A stretch of DNA of 64,000 nt from NCBI GenBank assembly GCA_964630925.1, contig CAZVZK010000029.1, positions 15,730-79,729 of the forward strand, read 5' to 3'. Below, piece after piece: positions 58,842 to 64,000 of this stretch. Position 1 is the first letter of the stretch. Every line of letters starts with the position of its first letter. The notes beneath the pieces were generated by a model. That model was not told where the DNA came from. It made no database searches and saw only the letters and a program-made list of their open reading frames with translations. Made by a program: the position numbers and the translations under genes. This DNA comes from RGDT01 sp964630925 (GTDB lineage: Bacteria; Planctomycetota; Planctomycetia; Gemmatales; Gemmataceae).

Positions 58842-60425
58842 ATGCGTACCCTCCTCTGTGCCGCGCTGGTCGCGGCCCTCGCGGCGCCCGCACGCGCCGA
58901 CATCAAGCTCCCCACCATCTTCACCAGCCACATGGTACTCCAGCGCGACAAGCCCATCGTCATCTGGGGCTGGGCCGAGAAGGGCGAGAAGGTCACCGCC
59001 ACCCTCGGCGAGGCCACTGGCACCGCCACCGCCGACGACGACGGCAATTTCACCATCAAGCTCGCCGCCGCCAAGGCCAACGACAAGGGACAGGCCCTCA
59101 CGGTCAAGGGCAACAACACGATCACCATCGAGGACGTGCTGATCGGCGACGTGTGGGTCGGCTCCGGCCAGTCGAACATGGAGTGGTCGGTCAACGCCTC
59201 CGCCGACCCCACCAAGACCGCCGCCGCCGCCGACCACCCCACCGTCCGCCTCTACCACGTCCCCAAGCTCCAGGCCAAGGAGCCCACCAAGGACATCAAG
59301 GCGGAGTGGAAGTCCTGCACGCCGAAGACCATCGGCAACTTCTCCGCCGCCCTGTACCACTTCGGCGTCGCCATCCAGAAGGAACAGAAGATCCCCATCG
59401 GCCTCATCAACAGCTCGTGGGGCGGCTCGCGCATCGAGCCGTGGACCGTCACCGACAAGGGCTCCGGCGGCATGTACAACGCCATGATCGCGCCGATCTC
59501 GAAGTTCCCGGTCAAGGGCGTGATCTGGTATCAGGGCGAGTCGAACATGGGCGAGGGCATGCTCTACCGCGACCGCAAGGAGGCGCTCATCAAGGGCTGG
59601 CGCAAGTTCTGGGGCGAGGACATGCCCTTCTTCTTCGTCCAGATCGCGCCGTTCTCCGGCTACAACCCCAGCATCCTGCTCAACAAGGCCACCAAGGGCT
59701 TCCAGGCCGAGGACGGCAAGGTCACCGTCCCTCTCGCCGGGCTGCAGCGTCTGGAGTACAGGGACGGCAAGCTCGCCAACACGTTCGAGATCGGCGTCGA
59801 GGCCGACGTGAAGGGCAAGCCGTCCATCCGCTTCGTCAAGGCCGAGGCCGCCGTCGAGGGCGATAACCTGGTGTTCACCGCCAAAGGCGCCGAGAAGCCC
59901 GTCGCGGCCCGCTACAACTACGACCTGCTGCCGTACCTGTGGGAGGCGCAGACGGCGTGCCTGAAGATCCCCAACACGGGCATGATCGTCGTCACCGACG
60001 CAGTCCACGCCATCGGCGACATCCACCCCAAGGACAAGCTGACCGTCGGCAACCGCCTCGCCCTGTGGGCGTTGGCCAAGACCTACGGCAAGAAGGACGT
60101 GGTCTACTCCGGCCCGCTCTACAAGTCGGTCAAGTTCGATGAGGGCAAGGCGACCCTCACGTTCGCCCACGTCGGCGGCGGCCTGAAGTCGCGGGACGAC
60201 AAGGACCTCACGACGTTCGAGATCGCCGGCGACGACGGCAAGTTCTTCACCGCCAAGGCCAAGATCGAGGGCGAGACCATCGTCGTGTCGAGCGACAAGG
60301 TGGCGAAGCCGGCCAACGTGCGTTTCGGGTGGAGCAAGACGACCAACCCGAACCTGTGCAACAAGGAGGGCCTGCCGGCGGGGCCGTTCCAGACCAAGGA
60401 TTGGAAGGGCAGCACCGGCGAGTGA
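58842..60425 (+). CDS. Sialate O-acetylesterase-like protein with an inserted domain
   Basis: A 527-residue exported esterase that removes acetyl groups from sugars such as sialic acids. Signal peptide: MRTLLCAALVAALAAPARAD. An N-terminal beta domain (LPTIFTSHMVLQRDKPIVIWG) leads to the SGNH-type catalytic domain with VGSGQSNMEW (Ser111), LINSSWGGSRIEPW, GVIWYQGESN and DIHPKDK (Asp393, His395). A C-terminal jelly-roll-like domain ends the protein. Residues about 274-361, between VQIAPFSGYN and YNYDLLPYLWEAQ, are an insertion inside the catalytic domain and resemble the C-terminal domain. The family normally runs directly from APF-x-YN into LLP-x-LWEAQ. Confidence 0.9.
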   Translation: MRTLLCAALVAALAAPARADIKLPTIFTSHMVLQRDKPIVIWGWAEKGEKVTATLGEATGTATADDDGNFTIKLAAAKANDKGQALTVKGNNTITIEDVLIGDVWVGSGQSNMEWSVNASADPTKTAAAADHPTVRLYHVPKLQAKEPTKDIKAEWKSCTPKTIGNFSAALYHFGVAIQKEQKIPIGLINSSWGGSRIEPWTVTDKGSGGMYNAMIAPISKFPVKGVIWYQGESNMGEGMLYRDRKEALIKGWRKFWGEDMPFFFVQIAPFSGYNPSILLNKATKGFQAEDGKVTVPLAGLQRLEYRDGKLANTFEIGVEADVKGKPSIRFVKAEAAVEGDNLVFTAKGAEKPVAARYNYDLLPYLWEAQTACLKIPNTGMIVVTDAVHAIGDIHPKDKLTVGNRLALWALAKTYGKKDVVYSGPLYKSVKFDEGKATLTFAHVGGGLKSRDDKDLTTFEIAGDDGKFFTAKAKIEGETIVVSSDKVAKPANVRFGWSKTTNPNLCNKEGLPAGPFQTKDWKGSTGE

Positions 60426-60455
60426 CCGCTCCGGGTGGCCCGGCATGAGACGGCG

Positions 60456-62342
60456 TCACCGCCCGACGCGGCGGATCGTCTCGTGCCGGGCGTCATGCTC
60501 GCGCACGTGCTCCAGCAGGATGCGGCGTACTTCCAGGATCGCCAGGGCGTGCTGGTGGACCGTGTAGTGGTCCGCCGGCACCACCAATTCACTTTCCGCC
60601 CCTTCAAGGTGGGCGCTGCCGTAGGGCACCACGCCGTCGCCCGGCGTGCGGTAGCCGCCGCCGAACAGCCGCTCCACCAGCAGCCCGCCCTTCGTGTTCA
60701 CGCCGATCACCGAGTGGTAATGCACGCCCGCGGGCCGCGGACGGTCCGCGATCAGCCGCAGCGCCGGCGAGCCGGGGTCGAGGAGATCGACGCTCGTCGG
60801 CGCCTGGGCGTCCTTGCCCCACTTCACCGCGCCGGGGTTGTCGTCCACCAGGTCGTTCACGGCGGACAGCATCTGCTTCGGCACGCCGGCCAGCCGCGCC
60901 GCCAGCCGCCCCAGCGGCGACGGGCTGAGCCGCGAGCCGTGGTGCGGCGTCCCCAGGAAGATGGCCCGCGTCACGAACGGCTGCCGGTGGAAATAGAACG
61001 TGTTCCGCAGTTCGGAGCGCGTCGTGTCCGCGAGGCGCAGGGCGTCGAGCGGCTCTCCTGACACCACGCCCCAGAAATCATCGCCGCCGTCCACGGTCAT
61101 GAGCCGCGAGATCAGCCCGCCCATCGAGTGGCCGACGAACACCATCTCGTCCAGCGCCGCGTCCCGGCCGTCCGGGTCGAGGGCCTTGCGTAGCCGGGCC
61201 AGGTCGCCGCGGAGGTTGGCCGCCGTCGCGAGGTACGGGTTGCCCGTGGGGTAGAAGTATACCCAGAACTGGAAGCGGTCACGGAGCACCGGGTCGGCGA
61301 GGAGGTCGTTGTACATGGGCGCCCACGTCAGCGGTGAACTGAGGAGGCCGTGGACGAGGACGACGGGGATCTTGCCGGGGCGGTACGGCTGCAGCGCGTG
61401 CAGGCCGGCCTGCCCCTTGAGCGCGTCGGGGCGGAAGAAGCCGGCCAGCCCGGCGCCCTCCAGGTCCGTCCCCGCCAGGAAGTAGGCCAGCGGGGTGGTG
61501 AGGTCGCCCTCCAACGGAACCCGCCGGCCCTTGACCTCCACCGACCGCGTTGTCAGCGGGTTGATCAGCTCGAGCCGGCCCGCCTGCCGCGAGCGCAGGC
61601 CGGCCACGCCGCCCTCGAAGCTCAGGAACGCGGTGACCGGGTAGTTCGCCTTGTGTGGGTGGAAGCCGTGGTCGGGCACGGACGCCGCCGGGTCGCGGCT
61701 CCCGATGAGCGGCACCCCCAGGCCGTAGGTGCGGTGTTGGTTGGTCAGCCCGACGACGCGGTACTCAGCGCAGGGCAGGAGCGGCCCGAACTCCTCGGGG
61801 CGGTAGTCGAAGCCGACGTGGCCGACCTCCAGCGGGAGCGGCGGGTCGAGCGGGAGGACGAGCCGGCCGCGCGGGTCGAATTGCCCGAGGGAGCCGGCGG
61901 CGGCGAGGAGGCGGGCCACGCCGGCGTTGTACAGGTCGCAGGCCATGCGGAAGCGCGGGTCGAACGGCTCGGGCTTCTTCTCGCCGAACAGGTGGTGGAA
62001 GGCGTAGCCGGCCGAGAGGTGGTAGGCGGCGCAGGCCGCCGCCGTGTCGGTGCGACGGAGGCGTTCGCCGCGCAGATGGTGCAGCTCGGCGAGGGCGAAG
62101 AGGAGGCCAGGGAGCGGATCCTTGCAGGCGTGGGCGTGGAGGCGGTCGGCGGCGCCGTCCAGGTCGTTGGGGTAAGAGGCGTCGGCGTCGTACTGGCGCA
62201 AGGTCTGGCGCGTGAAGGTGGACGCCTCGGCGTGGGGGGCGGGCGCGGGCGGGCCGACGTGGCGCACGCCCACGGACGTGCCGCATCCGAGCGGCGCGAG
62301 CAGCGAGAGGGCGAGCAAGCCGACGACGGCAGGGCGGTTCAT
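60456..62342 (-). CDS. Lipoprotein alpha/beta-hydrolase (lipase-like)
   Basis: A 628-residue predicted lipoprotein. The leader MNRPAVVGLLALSLLAPLGC ends in a lipobox (APLGC, cysteine 20). After about 300 residues of unassigned helical and beta structure, the hydrolase domain begins PVVLVHGLLSSPLTWAPMY and has the nucleophile elbow FVGHSMGGLISR (Ser406). Further landmarks are FLGTPHHGSRLS and GDGVVPYGSAHL, with a late candidate His in VPADHYTVHQH. It resembles triacylglycerol lipase or PGAP1-like esterases. The frame is open to 62378, but the leader fixes 62342. Confidence 0.85.
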   Translation of the reverse strand: MNRPAVVGLLALSLLAPLGCGTSVGVRHVGPPAPAPHAEASTFTRQTLRQYDADASYPNDLDGAADRLHAHACKDPLPGLLFALAELHHLRGERLRRTDTAAACAAYHLSAGYAFHHLFGEKKPEPFDPRFRMACDLYNAGVARLLAAAGSLGQFDPRGRLVLPLDPPLPLEVGHVGFDYRPEEFGPLLPCAEYRVVGLTNQHRTYGLGVPLIGSRDPAASVPDHGFHPHKANYPVTAFLSFEGGVAGLRSRQAGRLELINPLTTRSVEVKGRRVPLEGDLTTPLAYFLAGTDLEGAGLAGFFRPDALKGQAGLHALQPYRPGKIPVVLVHGLLSSPLTWAPMYNDLLADPVLRDRFQFWVYFYPTGNPYLATAANLRGDLARLRKALDPDGRDAALDEMVFVGHSMGGLISRLMTVDGGDDFWGVVSGEPLDALRLADTTRSELRNTFYFHRQPFVTRAIFLGTPHHGSRLSPSPLGRLAARLAGVPKQMLSAVNDLVDDNPGAVKWGKDAQAPTSVDLLDPGSPALRLIADRPRPAGVHYHSVIGVNTKGGLLVERLFGGGYRTPGDGVVPYGSAHLEGAESELVVPADHYTVHQHALAILEVRRILLEHVREHDARHETIRRVGR

Positions 62343-62374
62343 GGCGGGGCAACATAGCGTCGCCCGCCGGGGCG

Positions 62375-62905
62375 TCAAGGCGGGGTGCCGAACGTGACGG
62401 GGTGCGTCTGCTGCCCCGACTTCACGGTGTATTCGAGGGTGGTCGTGGTCGGGTCGGAGTACAGGGGGGGGATCTCGACGTAGGCGGGGGCGCCCTTCAC
62501 CTCCGGGGAAGGCTTCGTCGTGCGGACGATGATCTTGACGGGCCCGACGGGGCAGGCCGGGACGGAGTAATTGCCGGAGGCGTCGATGGTGCCGTTGCCG
62601 GGGAACTGGCCCCTGGTGGTGGGGATGAAGCTGATCGTCCCGCCGGTGACGGGGGCGCCGTTGAAGGTGACGGTGCCCGTGATGGAGCCGCGCGACGGCA
62701 GGGCGGTGGACCAGTAATACCAGCCGAGGACGCCCATCGAGATGACGAGGAGGACGACCACGGTGATGACGACGTGGGGCTGGGCGAGGAAGCCGGCCAC
62801 GGCCGAGGGGCCCTTCTCACGCTCCTTCCTCTTCTTGCTGGCCTCGGCCTGTTCGGGGGACAGCTCCTGTCCTGGGACCTGGATGTGGTATTGCTTGCGT
62901 GCCAT
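62375..62905 (-). CDS. Membrane-anchored protein with carboxypeptidase-regulatory-like domain
   Basis: A 176-residue protein. A charged N-terminus (MARKQYHIQVPGQELSPEQA then KKRKEREKG) precedes one membrane helix (HVVITVVVLLVISMGVLGWYY). The outer part is a transthyretin-like beta sandwich (SITGTVTFNGAPVTGGTISF, GTIDASGNYSVPACPVG), as in many planctomycete proteins encoded beside DUF1559 genes. It lies 32 bases after the DUF1559 gene on the same strand, the usual pairing. Function is unknown. Confidence 0.8.
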   Translation of the reverse strand: MARKQYHIQVPGQELSPEQAEASKKRKEREKGPSAVAGFLAQPHVVITVVVLLVISMGVLGWYYWSTALPSRGSITGTVTFNGAPVTGGTISFIPTTRGQFPGNGTIDASGNYSVPACPVGPVKIIVRTTKPSPEVKGAPAYVEIPPLYSDPTTTTLEYTVKSGQQTHPVTFGTPP

Positions 62906-62937
62906 CGGCGCCACCTTGTTCGCTATCGTGACGGGGC

Positions 62938-63831
62938 TCACCAGTCGTTGCCGAGGGGGTCGGCGCCGCTGATCGTCTGTGCGGCCCACCAGGTCTGCCA
63001 GGAGATGCCGGAGGAGACGGAGCGGACGCTGCCGTCGCCCAGGCCGACGAGGATGCCGCTGACGTACGGCGTCTGCGCGAGGGTGGGGTCGCAGACGGTG
63101 TCCTCGGGGAACGGCTGGGTCTGGAAGCGCGAGGTGGCCCCGACGGAGCCGGCGTTGCCGGCCGAGGTCATGACGTTGTAGCCCTGTGTGCCGGCGCGGT
63201 TGCCGTAGGCGAACATCGGCATGTAGTTGAACTCCGAAGGCCCGTGCGCCCAGACGCTGCCGTGCCTGCGGCAGACCGCCAGCTTCTCGGCGTAGAGGAT
63301 CGTGTTGGAGGTGCCGTCGGTCAGGCTGTGGACGTTGGCCGTGCCCTGCATATTGCCCGCGACGTTGCCCGCCTCCGGGTTGCCGAAGACCTGGTAGTTG
63401 GCCCCGTAGTTGGCGACCCCCCAGCCGGCCACGGTGCCAGCCCCGCCGGGCATGAGGCCGTCATTGGTGGTCGGGTCGCTGGGGGACATGAAGGTCTTGA
63501 TCGGCGTGAGCCTGATGTTCTGGGCGTCGCCGTTACTGGACCGGTAGAGGTTCATCTCCTCGATGTACGGGAGCAGGTAGAAGAACACCGTCCCCTGCCC
63601 GCCGCCGGTGAACGACCCGTACATCGGGGGGTAGGCCCCGAAGGCGTCGTGGGCCGCGTGCGTCGCGATGCCCAACTGCTTGAGGTTGTTGCTCGACTGC
63701 ATGCGGGCGGCGGCCTCACGGACCTTCTGGACGGCCGGCAGGAGCAGGCCGATCAGGATGGCGATGATGGCGATCACCACCAGCAATTCGATCAGCGTGA
63801 AGGCGGGGCGTGGCCGTGTGGATCGGCACAT
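62938..63831 (-). CDS. DUF1559 domain protein with prepilin-type N-terminus
   Basis: A 297-residue protein of the DUF1559 family, a planctomycete group with a type IV pilin/pseudopilin leader. The cleavage and methylation motif is AFTLIELLVVIAIIAILIGL. After the helix (LLPAVQKVREAAARMQSSNN) comes the family signature NLKQLGIATHAAHDAFGAYP. The end contains GDGSVRSVSSGISWQTWW, typical of the H-x9-DG family. It is probably exported by a type II secretion or pilus-like apparatus. The 170 bases upstream to the window edge hold its promoter and no other gene. Confidence 0.95.
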   Translation of the reverse strand: MCRSTRPRPAFTLIELLVVIAIIAILIGLLLPAVQKVREAAARMQSSNNLKQLGIATHAAHDAFGAYPPMYGSFTGGGQGTVFFYLLPYIEEMNLYRSSNGDAQNIRLTPIKTFMSPSDPTTNDGLMPGGAGTVAGWGVANYGANYQVFGNPEAGNVAGNMQGTANVHSLTDGTSNTILYAEKLAVCRRHGSVWAHGPSEFNYMPMFAYGNRAGTQGYNVMTSAGNAGSVGATSRFQTQPFPEDTVCDPTLAQTPYVSGILVGLGDGSVRSVSSGISWQTWWAAQTISGADPLGNDW

Positions 63832-64000
63832 GGATGACCTCGATGACTGCCGAGGCGAGCGAGAATGGAATGAGAGAGGGTGTAAAGACCCTAACTCACC
63901 AACTTATCACGTTCCGCGCCGGGAGGCAAGCCGGCCATCAGTCCCGTGTTGAACGACAATAGGAATGTCCGGTCTTAGAGCGGTAGAAATGTCCTCCCTG
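63832..64000. other. Upstream region of the DUF1559 gene
   Basis: No gene is seen in the last 169 bases. The composition falls in GC compared with the coding regions, in keeping with a promoter region for the leftward gene, but no exact promoter can be named. Confidence 0.4.

Overview
The window looks like chromosomal DNA of a GC-rich planctomycete, most likely a member of the Gemmatales/Gemmataceae. This rests on gene families rather than on any marker alignment: DUF1501 proteins, PSCyt1/DUF1549/DUF1553 cytochromes, a DUF1559 prepilin-like protein, FGE-sulfatase/serine-threonine kinase fusions, repeat-companion (TIGR02996-type) proteins, Uma2 and DUF4058 proteins, a homologue of the hydrazine synthase alpha subunit, and very high GC with short intergenic gaps. 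No rRNA, tRNA or CRISPR array was seen.

Layout. 1-20,900 is ordinary chromosome: two Gfo/Idh/MocA oxidoreductases, a cytochrome P450, two DUF1501 proteins (one in an operon with a DUF1553 cytochrome), a GDSL hydrolase, a Uma2 protein, valS and a large secreted putative carbohydrate-active protein. 20,900-29,760 is an accessory island. It holds an orphan IS1-type fragment, two genes of visibly lower GC for HEAT-like proteins, two related insertion elements each pairing a DDE transposase with a small HTH/coiled-coil protein, the C-terminal stub of a gene cut by one of them, a compact group II intron without a reverse transcriptase, and dispersed non-coding repeats. 29,760-39,830 carries a degenerate nucleoside hydrolase, a repeat-companion protein, a HzsA-like multidomain cytochrome, a long repeat-rich gap, and secreted and GYF-domain proteins. 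39,830-49,860 has a kinase/FGE protein with its ECF sigma factor, a TIM-barrel isomerase, clpS preceded by a c-di-GMP-I (GEMM-I) riboswitch-like RNA, a zinc-ribbon membrane protein, a small protein/HNH pair, an AlkA-type glycosylase overlapping a fatty acid desaturase, and rpsU. 49,860-64,000 has a secreted TPR-CHAT protein, an OmpR-type response regulator without a nearby kinase, secreted esterases and lipases including a sialate O-acetylesterase with an inserted domain, and a DUF1559 protein.

Many products are predicted to be exported (signal peptide, twin-arginine-like leader or lipobox), which fits the large planctomycete periplasm and a polysaccharide-degrading life. Clear co-transcribed sets are DUF1553-DUF1501, ECF sigma-kinase/FGE, small protein-HNH (GTGA overlap), DDE-HTH (GTGA overlap) and desaturase-glycosylase (53-base overlap). 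The observations most worth a second look are the ORF-less group II intron, the GEMM-I RNA upstream of clpS, the domain inserted into the sialate esterase, the zinc-ribbon insertion in ValRS, the nucleoside hydrolase lacking metal ligands, and the disrupted gene next to HEAT-like genes of foreign composition.
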